Of a DNA stretch of 59,081 nucleotides, positions 16,751-25,853 are shown one piece after another. Location: NCBI GenBank assembly GCA_016212515.1, contig JACRFZ010000097.1, positions 1 through 59,081 of the forward strand. The letters are read 5' to 3'. Position 1 is the stretch's first letter, and each line of letters begins with the position of its first letter. Both the position numbers and the translations under genes were made by a program. The DNA is from Candidatus Melainabacteria bacterium. GTDB lineage: Bacteria; Cyanobacteriota; Vampirovibrionia; Obscuribacterales; Obscuribacteraceae. The notes under the pieces are model-generated. The model had not been told where the DNA came from, did not search any database, and worked only from the letters and a program-made list of their open reading frames with translations.

Positions 16751-17218
16751 ATGAACAAAGCAGAACTTATAAACGAGGTGGCGAAAGCCACAGGACAAAC
16801 CAAGCTGAACGTACACAATACCGTTGCCGCCCTGCTGCATTCGCTGACATCTTCGTTAGCGAAAGGCGAGCGCGTAACTCTTGTTGGGTTCGGTACCTTC
16901 GAGCGTCGTCAAAGACAAGCTCGTTATGGAGTCAATCCCCAGAATCCCAAGGAAAAACTGAAGATCAGCGCTGCTAAAGTGCCGGCCTTCAGAGCTGGAC
17001 AGGAACTCAAAGATGTAGTGGACGGAAAGGCCAAGCAGGCTCCTTTGCCCAAGTCCGTAACCGCCACCGAAGCCAAACCGGCTAAGAAAGCCGCTGCCAA
17101 GCCGGCTAAGAAAGCTGCCCCCAAGAAAGGCGCTGCCAAGAAAGCTGCTCCTAAAAAAGCTGCCGCCAAGAAAGCCGCTCCCAAGAAGAAAGTAGTCGCC
17201 AAGAAAAAGCGCCGCTAA
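16751..17218 (+). CDS. hup: HU-family DNA-binding protein with histone-H1-like tail
   Basis: 155 residues. Residues 1-90 are a standard HU/IHF fold (MNKAELINEVAKATGQT, VTLVGFGTFERRQRQARYG, the DNA-contacting arm NPQNPKEKLKISAAKVPAF). Residues about 95-155 are an almost pure Lys/Ala/Pro tail of repeated AAKKAAPKK-type units ending KKKRR. It bends and compacts DNA; the tail should bind the backbone non-specifically, as in mycobacterial HupB. The start ATG 16751 has TAGGAAG 8 nt upstream. It is a single-gene unit with its own promoter and terminator. Confidence 0.95.
   Translation: MNKAELINEVAKATGQTKLNVHNTVAALLHSLTSSLAKGERVTLVGFGTFERRQRQARYGVNPQNPKEKLKISAAKVPAFRAGQELKDVVDGKAKQAPLPKSVTATEAKPAKKAAAKPAKKAAPKKGAAKKAAPKKAAAKKAAPKKKVVAKKKRR
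17081..17215 (+). repeat. Coding repeat for the Lys/Ala tail of HU
   Basis: Degenerate units of the form GCCAAGAAAGCTGCTCC recur about nine times in frame and encode the AKKAAPKK-like tail. Codon usage varies between copies (GCT/GCC, AAG/AAA), which suggests selection on the protein rather than recent DNA expansion. Confidence 0.6.
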
Positions 17219-17273
17219 GCTTCAAGGTGATTTGAGGTAGTTTGATAATAAGCTGCCTGAAATTGAAAAATGA

Positions 17274-17314
17274 AAGGGACTCCTGGTCTAGACCTCGAGT
17301 CCCTTCTATTTTTG
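17274..17314 (+). terminator. Intrinsic terminator of hup
   Basis: AAGGGACTC (17274-17282) pairs perfectly with GAGTCCCTT (17297-17305), followed by CTATTTTTG. It also serves the convergent CPBP gene, which ends at 17355. Confidence 0.8.
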
Positions 17315-17354
17315 TAGACTATGTATGGGGCTTTTGGGTGAGAGGTTATCCTTT

Positions 17355-18065
17355 CTAAATGTTTTCGTCATGCTCGTCGTCTTCGCCCTTCGGCTTTGCC
17401 CCGGCAGCATCTGCTTCCTCCAGGGTCTCGATTGGCACCTTCAAGCGAGTGATAATCGTGAGGCTGAAAAGGTTTATCACCGTATGGCAAATGATCGGGG
17501 CATAAAGAGAGCCGGTCTTGAGCTTCAAATAGCTCATTAGAAAGCCGATGGCGCCTGCCCAGATTGCGTATGGAAAATAATAGAAACGGGGAAAGTGGGC
17601 CAGCGCAAAGCAAAAGTTGGTCGTGAGCATACCCAGCTTTTCCTCCATAACGCCACGGAAGAAAATCTCCTCAGCCAGGCCGGAACTGAGTGCTAGAAAG
17701 ACGATTTGAAAGGTGCTCAGGCGGCTGAAGAGCGGGCACATTTCTTGATAAACAAGATCGCGCATGGATCTGAGAACGAAAACTGATTTGTAAAGGCGGT
17801 TGCTCAGATAGAGCAGGAAGAAATCAAAAATTGTGATGGTGAGCCCGGCGGCCAATCCGGCAGTAAATGAGGTGCGGGAGAAGTTGAACCAGTTTGATAT
17901 AGGCAGGGCTGCCACCACCATCCAGATCGTAGCGGTAAACAAGAGTACGGCTTCCACCGCCACGGCCATGATGAAGACGGAGTCGGGGCTGTAAAAACTG
18001 CTCGGGCCGTCGGGGTTAGCGGGTGGCTCCCCCTGGTTGCGGGGGGTGTTAGTGTTGTCCGACAA
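17355..18065 (-). CDS. CPBP-family intramembrane metalloprotease
   Basis: 236 residues from TTG at 18065, chosen because GGAGGT lies 7 nt upstream; this start overlaps the truB end by 17 bp, as in a coupled operon. About six to seven hydrophobic helices are visible. The three CPBP/Abi (Rce1-like) motifs are present: EEIFFRG (two catalytic glutamates and Arg), FALAHFPRF (His), and CHTVINLF (His-x3-Asn). Such proteins act in prenyl-protein processing, bacteriocin self-immunity or regulated proteolysis; the substrate here is unknown. It is the last gene of the rimP-nusA-infB operon. Confidence 0.85.
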   Translation of the reverse strand: MSDNTNTPRNQGEPPANPDGPSSFYSPDSVFIMAVAVEAVLLFTATIWMVVAALPISNWFNFSRTSFTAGLAAGLTITIFDFFLLYLSNRLYKSVFVLRSMRDLVYQEMCPLFSRLSTFQIVFLALSSGLAEEIFFRGVMEEKLGMLTTNFCFALAHFPRFYYFPYAIWAGAIGFLMSYLKLKTGSLYAPIICHTVINLFSLTIITRLKVPIETLEEADAAGAKPKGEDDEHDENI

Positions 18066-19011
18066 GCACCACCTCCGGTTTAATGAAGATGGTCTCGGCA
18101 AAGGCGTTTTCGATGGCCGCCACGCCCAGTGGTTCCTGGTTGTTATCGAGAATGAGGGCGAAGTTTGCCGTGTCTTTCGGAGTGGATAAATTTTCGGTTT
18201 CAGATGTAGCCAGGTCAGTGCCAGCTTGCAGTTCTACTTTTTGACCGCGACGGAAGCGTATGCCGGCTTCTTCTGCCAGCACCAGACGGGGCAGCCCTAA
18301 ATGCTCCTTCACATCTAGAAGAGGCGGGAGTTCCTTGCTTTGCATGAAGGTCTCCAGCTCAAGACAGGCAGCAATAGGAAATTTGCCGGAGCCGGTGCGA
18401 CGCAAAGCCGCCAGGCAAGCGCCGCTTCCCAGTGCCTGTCCGAGATCGCGAGCAATAGAGCGAATATAGGTTCCGGCGGAGCAATGAACCGTGACGTCCA
18501 GGTAGGGCGGCTCGCAATTAACCAGCTTGAGATTGAAAATCTCTACGCTGCGTTTTTTGACATATTGAGCCAGCTCATCCGGGCTTACTTTGCCGGTTCT
18601 GGCCAGATCGTAAAGTCTTTCGCCGTTGACATGGATGGCGCTATAAAGTGGTGGCAGTTGATCAATTTTGCCGCGAAAGGCCTCTAATTGCGCCTCCACA
18701 ATTTCCCGACTGAGGTTTTCCGGCAGGGGGGCCTCGTCCAGCAAGGCACCTTCAATATCGTCGGTATCGGTTGAACGGCCAAGCAGAATTTTCGCTTCAT
18801 AGGTTTTATCATCCCTGAGAAAACGCAGCAGTCTGGTGGCTTTGCCTATGGCCAGGACCATTACTCCCGTAGCCATCGGATCGAGAGTACCGGCGTGGCC
18901 GATCTGTTTAACGCCGAGACGACGCCTGGCTTTAGCCACCACGTCATGGGAGGTCATACCTCCTGGTTTGTCCAGGCAGAGGAAGCCGAAATGCTCTGTC
19001 TTAGACTTCAC
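18049..19011 (-). CDS. truB: tRNA pseudouridine(55) synthase TruB
   Basis: 320 residues from GTG 19011, which overlaps the rbfA stop by 11 bp. Longer in-frame readings run far into rbfA and carry no family similarity. The catalytic Asp is in GHAGTLDPMATGVMVL. GFLCLDKPGGMTSHDVV, KTYEAKILLG, PPLYSAIHVNG and AGTYIRSIARDLG are the usual conserved blocks. A C-terminal PUA-like region follows. It makes pseudouridine 55 in the tRNA T loop. Confidence 0.95.
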   Translation of the reverse strand: MKSKTEHFGFLCLDKPGGMTSHDVVAKARRRLGVKQIGHAGTLDPMATGVMVLAIGKATRLLRFLRDDKTYEAKILLGRSTDTDDIEGALLDEAPLPENLSREIVEAQLEAFRGKIDQLPPLYSAIHVNGERLYDLARTGKVSPDELAQYVKKRSVEIFNLKLVNCEPPYLDVTVHCSAGTYIRSIARDLGQALGSGACLAALRRTGSGKFPIAACLELETFMQSKELPPLLDVKEHLGLPRLVLAEEAGIRFRRGQKVELQAGTDLATSETENLSTPKDTANFALILDNNQEPLGVAAIENAFAETIFIKPEVVLVGQH

Positions 19012-19351
19012 CGCGGGAAATCTTGCCGAGCAATTCGGATACCTTGGAACCTCTTTCCAGCGAGTCATCGAGTTTGAAGACCAGCTCCGGTGCGAAGCGC
19101 AACTTGAGGCGGCGGCAAAGCTCGCCTCGAATAAAGCCCGCTTGTTCATTCAAGGCTGTTACCACGGCTTCTCTATTTACGTCGCCGAAGACGGAAATGA
19201 AAGCTCTGGTTGAGCGCAGATCACTCGTACATTCCACTTCGGTGACGGAAATAAGACCGGTCAAGCGAGGGTCCTTGAGATCGCGGCGGATCATCTCCGA
19301 AAGTTCTCTTTTAATTGACTGAGATACTCTCAGGGCTCGTTCTGCGGACAT
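19001..19351 (-). CDS. rbfA: 30S ribosome-binding factor RbfA
   Basis: 116 residues, normal size. A KH-like fold protein needed for late 16S rRNA maturation. Diagnostic blocks are RVSQSIKRELSEMIRRDLKD, PRLTGLISVTEVE, STRAFISVFGD and LRFAPELVFKLDDS. It lies between infB (28 bp upstream) and truB (overlapping), its classical neighbours. Confidence 0.96.
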   Translation of the reverse strand: MSAERALRVSQSIKRELSEMIRRDLKDPRLTGLISVTEVECTSDLRSTRAFISVFGDVNREAVVTALNEQAGFIRGELCRRLKLRFAPELVFKLDDSLERGSKVSELLGKISRGEV

Positions 19352-19379
19352 GAATTCGTACCTGTTTAACTGCCAGAGG

Positions 19380-22300
19380 TTAGTTTGATGCGTCGCGTTT
19401 TGTTTCTTGAATGATGAAGGAGTTGATCTTGTCTCCCACTTGCAAGTCGGAGAATTTCTCGAAACTCATACCGCATTCAAAGCCCTGCGCCACTTCTTTG
19501 GCGTCATCTTTGAAGCGCTTGAGAGTGTCGAGTTTGCCTTCGTAGATTACCTGTCCATCACGTTCAATGCGGGCAATCGAGCTTCTCTGCACTTTGCCGC
19601 TCAAGACCATACAGCCTGCAATCATGAGGCCTTTGCCCACTTTGAAGATCTGTCTGACTTCCGCCTGACCAATCTGGATTTCTTGCCTGATCGGTTTGAG
19701 CAGACCCTGGACGGCACTGGTGATGTCGTCGGTGATCTGATAGATGATGGTGTAGGTACGGATGTCCACTCCGTTTGCTTCCGCTACCCGGGCACCGTTC
19801 TGGTCGGGCTGCACGTTGAAGCCGACAATGATGGCATTAGATGAAGCGGCCAGGTTGACGTCGTTTTCGGATATGTCACCAGAGGCGGTGCGGAGCACGC
19901 GGGTCTGAACTTCACTGGAAGAGAGCTTGCGTATGGAATCGGCAATCGCTTCCGCTGTACCTTGCACGTCGGCTTTGACGATTATGTTCAGTTCTTTTAC
20001 TTCGCCGCTCTCCAGAAGATCATGCAGAGATTCCAGTGTGACGTGATGCTGGGCTTTGGTTTCCGTCAGACGTCTGGCTTCCGCCAGCATCTTCATGCCC
20101 TGGGCATCATCTACAACTTCAAAGCGGTCACCGGCCAGGGGCACCTCATCGAGACCGAGTACTTCCACAGGCATGGAAGGACCGGCGGCCTTCACTCTTT
20201 GACCGCGGTCATCGAAGAGGGCTCTAACTCTGCCGCATTTGCTGCCGGCAACTATGAAATCACCTTCCCTCAGTGTGCCGTTTTCTACGAGGGCAGTAGC
20301 GACGGCGCCCTTACCCCGTGAAAGTTCAGCTTCTACAATGACGCCTTCCGCCGGCTTCTCAGGATTGGCTTTCAGATCCAGGATGTCGGAAACCAGAAGG
20401 ATCATCTCCAGCAAGTTGTCGAGGCCCAGTCTCTTTTTAGCCGAAACTTCTACGGTGACGGTGTCGCCGCCGTATTTCTCCGCCACCAGGTCGTGTTTCA
20501 TGAGCTGGGTGAGAACACGCTCAGGATCAGCCTCGGCTTTGTCGATCTTGTTGACGGCAACAATGATGGGCACGCCGGCTGCTTTGGCGTGGTCCAGGGC
20601 TTCAATGGTCTGGGGCATGACACCGTCGTCGGCTGCAACCACCAGGATGGCGATGTCTGTGGCTTTGGCTCCACGGGCGCGCATGGCGGTGAAGGCTTCG
20701 TGACCGGGTGTGTCCAGGAAGACGATCTGGCGCATATGACCTTCTTCATCGGGAACTTCCACGTGGTAGGCGCCGATGTGTTGGGTGATGCCGCCATGCT
20801 CGGAATCGGTCAGATTGAATTTGGTCTGACGAATGGCATCCAGCAAACTGGTTTTGCCGTGGTCTACGTGACCCATGATGGTCACTACCGGCGGTCTGGT
20901 CACCAGATTGGCTTTGTCTTCTTCGGAAAGTTCTTTCGGAGCCTCTTCCAGGCTGGCATCTTTCACTTCTTCCGAGAGCACTTCGTATTCCATTTCCACG
21001 GCCAGCTCACGGGCCAGCTCAAGCTCTACCATCTGGTTGACCGTGCGCATCACGCCTTTCATGAAAAGACGCTTGATCACTTCTGTTTCAGCAACACCCA
21101 TGCGGCTTGCCAGATCTTGCACCGTCAGGCTGTTGGTGAGGACGATGGATTTGGGCACTTCCACTACGGCTGCCGTCGGCCTTACTTTTTCTTCTTTTTT
21201 GGCGCCGTGCCTGTCCGAAGGACTCTGTCTGTGAGACTTGGGCGGACGTGGCGGTGTGGCGCGCATGGAAGGTGCAGCGATGCGAATCGGTACGGAAGGA
21301 GAAAGGGGTCTTACAGCCTGACCTTTCAAATCGATGATCTCTTCATCTTCATCAGGCGGCAGATCGGCAATCTTTTTGCCGCGGGGTTCGTGCTTCTCTT
21401 CCCGCTCGGCATCCTTATTCTTCTCTTTCTTGCCGTAGCGCTCGGGCTCAACTTTGGCCGGTTTGACCGGCTCTTCTTCTACTTTTTTGGTCTTGGGCGG
21501 TTGATCCAGTTTGCGAATCACACGGGGGGCATATTTGGAACCATCGGACCATTCGTCACCAGTGGGTCTGATGATCGGATCCAACTCCTCGAAGGAAGGA
21601 GCAGCCGGTTCTTCCACTTCGACTTCCGGGGCTGCTTCCGCTGGCTTGACACAGGCGGCGCTGCCGGTGTCGGGTTCACGCCCTGACACTGGAGAGGCCG
21701 GCTTCATGCCGGTGCTGCCCGCCGGTGCTACTGTAGCGGCAGGGGAGGCAGCGGTGCTGCCTGTCTGACTTTCGGTTTTGGGACCGGCCGCAGCGCCCTG
21801 GCTCTGAGAGCCGCCGGGCTGGTTCGCAGCTTGGGGAGCCGAGACTGGGTTGGCTTGGGTTTCGGCGGCGGTTGACGCCGGCGCGGTCTGTTCGCTGCCA
21901 CTGTGGGCCGGGGCCTGGCTCTGCAAGTTGCTCTGAGCAGTGGTGGGCGCGGCCGCATTGCTTGCGGCGGGGCTGGTGGCTGCAGCGGTGGAGGCGGGTT
22001 GGTTCGGGGTGTTTACGTTTGTAACAGCTCCTGATTGCGGATGACCGGCTTCCGTACCGGCAGTTTCAGAGAGGGGGCGCTCGGGACGATAGCGAGACAG
22101 GACTCTGGGCTTGACTACTACCGGCTCTGGCGGAGGCGGTAATTTGGTCTGACCCTTGGCGCTGCCGCCGATAGTGGTTTTGGCAGCTGGTTTGCCTGCC
22201 GGGGCGGTCACCGGGGCTTTTGCCACGTTTTTACTTCCTTTAGCTTTTGCTTCTTCTGCGCCTTTCTTCTTCTTGTCGATGGCGGCGATTAGTTGCCCCA

Positions 22301-22430
22301 CTGCTTGTTTGTCAATGGTGCTGGAGTGGCTCTTGATGTCGTAGCCCAATTCACGCAAGGTCGTGATGATATCTTGGTTTGCGAGATTCATCTTGCGTGC
22401 CAATTCGTAGATTCGAACTCTGTCGTCCAT
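19380..22430 (-). CDS. infB: Translation initiation factor IF-2
   Basis: 1016 residues. It delivers initiator tRNA to the 30S subunit and promotes subunit joining. An IF2-N domain (residues 1-45) is followed by an extended Ala/Pro/Ser/Gln-rich disordered stretch to about 280 and a charged segment to about 430. A second IF2-N-like domain ([19 protein letters not shown]) and the GTPase follow, with G1 GHVDHGKTS (about 520), DTPGHEAF and [12 protein letters not shown]-terminal domains II-IV are complete. ATG 22430 overlaps nothing but abuts the ylxR stop directly. Confidence 0.97.
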   Translation of the reverse strand: MDDRVRIYELARKMNLANQDIITTLRELGYDIKSHSSTIDKQAVGQLIAAIDKKKKGAEEAKAKGSKNVAKAPVTAPAGKPAAKTTIGGSAKGQTKLPPPPEPVVVKPRVLSRYRPERPLSETAGTEAGHPQSGAVTNVNTPNQPASTAAATSPAASNAAAPTTAQSNLQSQAPAHSGSEQTAPASTAAETQANPVSAPQAANQPGGSQSQGAAAGPKTESQTGSTAASPAATVAPAGSTGMKPASPVSGREPDTGSAACVKPAEAAPEVEVEEPAAPSFEELDPIIRPTGDEWSDGSKYAPRVIRKLDQPPKTKKVEEEPVKPAKVEPERYGKKEKNKDAEREEKHEPRGKKIADLPPDEDEEIIDLKGQAVRPLSPSVPIRIAAPSMRATPPRPPKSHRQSPSDRHGAKKEEKVRPTAAVVEVPKSIVLTNSLTVQDLASRMGVAETEVIKRLFMKGVMRTVNQMVELELARELAVEMEYEVLSEEVKDASLEEAPKELSEEDKANLVTRPPVVTIMGHVDHGKTSLLDAIRQTKFNLTDSEHGGITQHIGAYHVEVPDEEGHMRQIVFLDTPGHEAFTAMRARGAKATDIAILVVAADDGVMPQTIEALDHAKAAGVPIIVAVNKIDKAEADPERVLTQLMKHDLVAEKYGGDTVTVEVSAKKRLGLDNLLEMILLVSDILDLKANPEKPAEGVIVEAELSRGKGAVATALVENGTLREGDFIVAGSKCGRVRALFDDRGQRVKAAGPSMPVEVLGLDEVPLAGDRFEVVDDAQGMKMLAEARRLTETKAQHHVTLESLHDLLESGEVKELNIIVKADVQGTAEAIADSIRKLSSSEVQTRVLRTASGDISENDVNLAASSNAIIVGFNVQPDQNGARVAEANGVDIRTYTIIYQITDDITSAVQGLLKPIRQEIQIGQAEVRQIFKVGKGLMIAGCMVLSGKVQRSSIARIERDGQVIYEGKLDTLKRFKDDAKEVAQGFECGMSFEKFSDLQVGDKINSFIIQETKRDASN

Positions 22431-22787
22431 TCAGCCCTCTCCGTATCTCTCAGTATTTTGGCACGTTTTTCGCCTATTTGAGCATTCTTGAGTGAGTGCC
22501 TCGATAAGTTGTGCTTCAAGCGGCCAAGCCATTCGTCTATGGCTTGCTACGCCCTTCTTTCGGCGACCCTCAAGGGCCGCCTTCAGCTTCGTAGTGGTTA
22601 ACACCTGATGCAAACAGGCCTCAGAAGGGCAAAAATATGCTGATCTGCCAAGTTTGACGACGTTTCTACCCGCCACTGGCCCGAAATCCTTCGGGCCAGT
22701 GGGCGGGTTGAAGCCCGGACAACCGCTTCTGAAGTCGAATGTGACGCGCACAAGCTCTTGCTGCGGTCGTTTGACGCGGCAGGCCAC
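22431..22787 (-). CDS. ylxR: YlxR-family RNA-binding protein
   Basis: 118 residues as read from GTG 22787. The YlxR (DUF448) fold is visible as CRVKRPQQELVRVTFD, GRNVVKLGRSAYFCPSEAC and a basic helix. Family members bind RNA and sit between nusA and infB, exactly as here. The family's first conserved motif R-x-C-x2-C-R straddles this GTG: the in-frame codons upstream read LRLCVACR. The true start is therefore probably further upstream at a non-AUG codon, for example CTG at 22814 or 22799. AGGAG lies at about 22829-22833. No ATG, GTG or TTG is available between the nusA stop and 22787 in this frame. Confidence 0.85.
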   Translation of the reverse strand: MACRVKRPQQELVRVTFDFRSGCPGFNPPTGPKDFGPVAGRNVVKLGRSAYFCPSEACLHQVLTTTKLKAALEGRRKKGVASHRRMAWPLEAQLIEALTQECSNRRKTCQNTERYGEG

Positions 22788-22856
22788 ACAGAGTCTCAGA
22801 TGCGGATGTGACAGGTTAAAGGTCGTTCTCCTCGGTCAATTGGTTGTTGTCATAGT

Positions 22857-23996
22857 TCAGCTGGTTAAATCGTCAAGGGCTTGTGCCTGGCTCATGCTTC
22901 TGAACGAACCGCCGGCTTGGCTTTCGGACTTGATGTCGATTTTCCAGCCGGTGAGCTTGGCGGCCAGGCGTACGTTTTGACCGCCTCTGCCGATGGCCAG
23001 GCTGAGCTGATCGTCGGGCACAATCACTTCTGCTCTGCGACCGCCGGACTCCGGAACATCGTCGTAGAGCGCTACGGTGGTGATGCGAGCCGGGGAGAGT
23101 GCGTTGGAAATGTAGTCGACCGGGTCGGTGGAGTAGCGAATGACGTCAATTTTCTCGTTGCGCAGTTCGGCTACGACGTTCTGGATACGTACGCCTCTGG
23201 TACCGATACAGGCGCCCACCGGATCCACATCGGCATCTTCGGAATGAACGGCAATTTTGGTGCGATAGCCGGCTTCCCGGGCAATGGATTTGATTTCCAC
23301 GGTGCCATCTTCAATCTCCGGTACGTATAGTTCGAAGAGTTCCCGCACCAGTTCCTGGTGCGCCTGGGAGACGATAATCTGGGGTACTTTGCCGGTTTCA
23401 CGCAGTTCCAGAACGTAGACTCGTACGCGGTTGCCGACGCGATAGGTTTCACCGGGCAGTTGCTCACGGCTCGGCATGCAGCCTTCTACACGACCCAGGT
23501 TGACGATGACGTTGTTTCTAGAATTACTGATTACTTCAATTCGCTCAATCTGACCGGTGGTGCAACTACCTTTGCGTGCGTCGAATTCTTTCTTGATTAA
23601 TTCTTTCTCGGCTTCTCTCAGTCTTTGAGTGATGAGCTGTTTGGCTGTCTGAGCGGCAATACGACCGAATTCGGAGAAATCATGAGGGGTAACTTCGATT
23701 TCCAGAACTTCTCCGGCGGTAACGTCAGGAATGAGGTCCTGTGCATCTTTGAGCCCGATTTCGTGGTATTCGTTGGAGACTTTTTCCACTACTTCTTTGG
23801 GGGCGAAAATTCCGATTTCACCGGTTTCCGTATCGAAAATGGCTCTTACGCCTTCCACATCATGGTCCGGTACCTTTTTCTTGTAAGCGGCCACGATGGC
23901 ATCGCAAACATAGGCAATGAACTCTTCCTGGGGAATATTTCTTTCTCTTTCCAGTTCCTCGGCTGCTTCGAGTAGTTGGCTGCCTATGTTTATCAC
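22857..23996 (-). CDS. nusA: Transcription termination/antitermination factor NusA
   Basis: 379 residues. The N-terminal RNA polymerase-binding domain is followed by S1 (about 130-200, SNSRNNVIVNLGRVEGCM), KH1 (VDPVGACIGTRGVRIQNVV) and KH2 (LSLAIGRGGQNVRLAAKLTG). Acidic repeats found in proteobacterial NusA are absent, as in most other phyla. Start is GTG 23996 with a strong GGGAGGT 6-7 nt upstream. It controls pausing, termination and rRNA antitermination. Confidence 0.97.
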   Translation of the reverse strand: MINIGSQLLEAAEELERERNIPQEEFIAYVCDAIVAAYKKKVPDHDVEGVRAIFDTETGEIGIFAPKEVVEKVSNEYHEIGLKDAQDLIPDVTAGEVLEIEVTPHDFSEFGRIAAQTAKQLITQRLREAEKELIKKEFDARKGSCTTGQIERIEVISNSRNNVIVNLGRVEGCMPSREQLPGETYRVGNRVRVYVLELRETGKVPQIIVSQAHQELVRELFELYVPEIEDGTVEIKSIAREAGYRTKIAVHSEDADVDPVGACIGTRGVRIQNVVAELRNEKIDVIRYSTDPVDYISNALSPARITTVALYDDVPESGGRRAEVIVPDDQLSLAIGRGGQNVRLAAKLTGWKIDIKSESQAGGSFRSMSQAQALDDLTS

Positions 23997-24075
23997 TTTG
24001 TACCTCCCGGTATGGGCTCGTTTACTAGGGTTCTATCTGTTGGTTTGTTAGTGGTTGAAATGCCGAAAATTTGGT

Positions 24076-24750
24076 TCAACTCTCCAGTGAAGCTTCTGCT
24101 TCCAGAGCTTCGCATTCTTGATTGTCATGGGCCGCCTTACTCAGGTCGGCATAAAGTTTCAGGGTGGTGATCTGCTTGAGCGGAACGCTCAATTCGTGCA
24201 CCGGCTCAATCTCGATCTTGTCTTTTTTGTTCTTGCCTGAGCCCTTGGCGGCGTTTTTAGCGCCATTTTTACCGGCAGAGCCCTTATCGTTGCCTTTGGG
24301 CAATTCTTTCAAGGCGGCCAATTTGACTCTGTCTCCTTCCAGCCCCACCAGGGTCGCCAGGAAGTGTTGACCGAAGCCGCCGGCACCTACATCAGCCTTG
24401 GCTTTCAGCTCGACCTGACTGCCGGCAAAAATTTTGTATTCCCGCTCGTGTTTCAGGACTCTTTCAATGCCGGGGCTGCATACATCCAGGACATAAGAGC
24501 CGTGTAGGAGAGCGGGTAGCTCGCTGAGGCTCTCCAGTTTGCTTTCCAGCTCACGACTGACCTTCTCGCAGTCTGCAAGACCTATGCGGCCGCCCGGTTT
24601 ATAGATTGTGATTTCCAGGCTGGTTTTGCGTCCTTGCTGGCCAAAGTGTGCATCGACCAGTTGAAAACCAAGGCTCTGTGCGATTTCTTCCGCAGCCTGG
24701 GTGATGATTGCCAGTGCTTGTTCGGGTCCGTGGTTCTTACTTGTGGGCAT
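24076..24750 (-). CDS. rimP: Ribosome maturation factor RimP
   Basis: 224 residues, longer than the usual 150-180. Family blocks are visible: GFQLVDAHFGQQGRKTSLEI, ADCEKVSRELESKLE and YVLDVCSPGIERVLKHEREY. A Lys/Gly/Asn/Ala-rich insertion (residues about 155-180) and a 25-residue acidic tail account for the extra length. It assists assembly of the 30S central pseudoknot region. ATG 24750. First gene of the nusA-infB operon. Confidence 0.93.
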   Translation of the reverse strand: MPTSKNHGPEQALAIITQAAEEIAQSLGFQLVDAHFGQQGRKTSLEITIYKPGGRIGLADCEKVSRELESKLESLSELPALLHGSYVLDVCSPGIERVLKHEREYKIFAGSQVELKAKADVGAGGFGQHFLATLVGLEGDRVKLAALKELPKGNDKGSAGKNGAKNAAKGSGKNKKDKIEIEPVHELSVPLKQITTLKLYADLSKAAHDNQECEALEAEASLES

Positions 24751-25023
24751 TAAATTGAATTTCTACTCTGGTTGGTGTCGAAAAGCGAGCGGCTAGCTTC
24801 CTTTGTCCTGGTCGGTGCAGGGGGCGGTTCTCGAACTGTGAACGGTATCCCCTAGGTCAGGTTCAAGTTCCAGTTTGGCGTTGGAACGTAAACAAGTGTC
24901 GCCTGAGAGCGCAATTAAACACAAAAATGCCGTAGGCTAAGGTCTTGCCTACGACTAAAATGTCTCTAAGTGAAGGGATGATAGCACGAAGCAAGAGGGA
25001 GCAACAGGGGGATGGTTTGACTT
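24751..25023. other. Divergent intergenic leader between rimP and ybeY
   Basis: 273 bp between divergent genes. It contains a perfect hairpin CGTAGGC (24931-24937)/GCCTACG (24947-24953) and a second, GTTCCA/TGGAAC, around 24878-24898. It should hold both promoters. I see no tRNA or named riboswitch. Confidence 0.4.
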
Positions 25024-25593
25024 GTGAAGATTGTTTTTCAAAATCGACAAAGGCGCTTCTCTCTTGATTTTGAGGAGCTTCAAACCGACTATTCCCTCCT
25101 CAGTCGCACCCTTGGTGAGGCTCTTTTGCAGTCGGCACCAGTGAAGCCTTACGGCGGCGGAATGCTGACTACTTCTTTAATTGAAGACTTGTTTTCCGAA
25201 AGCGCGGTTTCTGTGGTGTTTTTGTCCAATCGGGCTATTCGCAAGCTTAATAATGATTTTCGCGGTATCGATAAAGCCACTGATGTTCTCTCTTTTCCGC
25301 TGGATCTAGAAAGACCAGCCCTCGGCCTTTCTTTCCATGAAGAAGATGATACCGATTGTCCCTGGCTTCTGGGCGAGTTGTTTATTAGTATCGAGAAGGC
25401 CGCTAGGCAAGCCGATGAATATGGGCATTCGCTCAGGCGAGAGATGGCTTTTCTTTTTGTACACGGGCTTTTGCACCTGCTTGGTTTTGACCATGAGTCG
25501 AAGACCCAGGAAAAGCAGATGTTTGCTTATCAAAACAAAATTTTAGAGAAGGTAGGTATCAATCGTGAAGGTTGCCAAGTAAAATTGCGCTGA
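25024..25593 (+). CDS. ybeY: Endoribonuclease YbeY
   Basis: 189 residues. A metal-dependent RNase involved in 16S rRNA 3' maturation and ribosome quality control. The zinc motif is HGLLHLLGFDHE (His147-x3-His151-x5-His157). LSNRAIRKLNNDFRGIDKAT followed by DVLSFPL is the second family signature. An insertion of about 20 residues (ESKT-side loop and GLSFHEEDDTD) precedes the LGELFISIE strand. GTG at 25024; the ribosome binding site (GGGGGA) is distant. Confidence 0.95.
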   Translation: MKIVFQNRQRRFSLDFEELQTDYSLLSRTLGEALLQSAPVKPYGGGMLTTSLIEDLFSESAVSVVFLSNRAIRKLNNDFRGIDKATDVLSFPLDLERPALGLSFHEEDDTDCPWLLGELFISIEKAARQADEYGHSLRREMAFLFVHGLLHLLGFDHESKTQEKQMFAYQNKILEKVGINREGCQVKLR

Positions 25594-25853
25594 ACTGGTG
25601 TGGTTCGTGTCATGATTGACTTAGCGACCATGTCTTTGCCGAAAATCTATAGACGCTAAACCGTTAACAGTTAGAGAAAACGAGAAATAGTTAACCGATA
25701 ACGATTCCAGCCATGGTCTAGAGCAGTAAACAGTAACTTCGGACTCTTCCCTTGCTCCCAGAATCCCCATCCTTTGATAATAGCCTTCCACCTGCTGAAA
25801 GTGCGCGCGGGGAAAATCCAGTCGTCAGCACCGGTCTGGAGCCTGTCGGAGGC

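Noticed and set aside
17081..17215. CRISPR or tandem DNA repeat
   Set aside because: Units are degenerate, coding and in frame, with no spacers; they encode the HU tail. No CRISPR array was seen anywhere in the window.
20493..21686. 397-codon plus-strand ORF
   Set aside because: It lies wholly antisense to infB, and its His/Gly/Phe-rich composition is the mirror of infB codons. No ribosome binding site.
24820..24900. tRNA or SRP RNA (GGTTCAAGTTCC and GGTCAGG resemble parts of these)
   Set aside because: The T-arm stem does not pair, no anticodon arm or acceptor stem exists, and the SRP GGAAGGAAGCAGCC core is absent.
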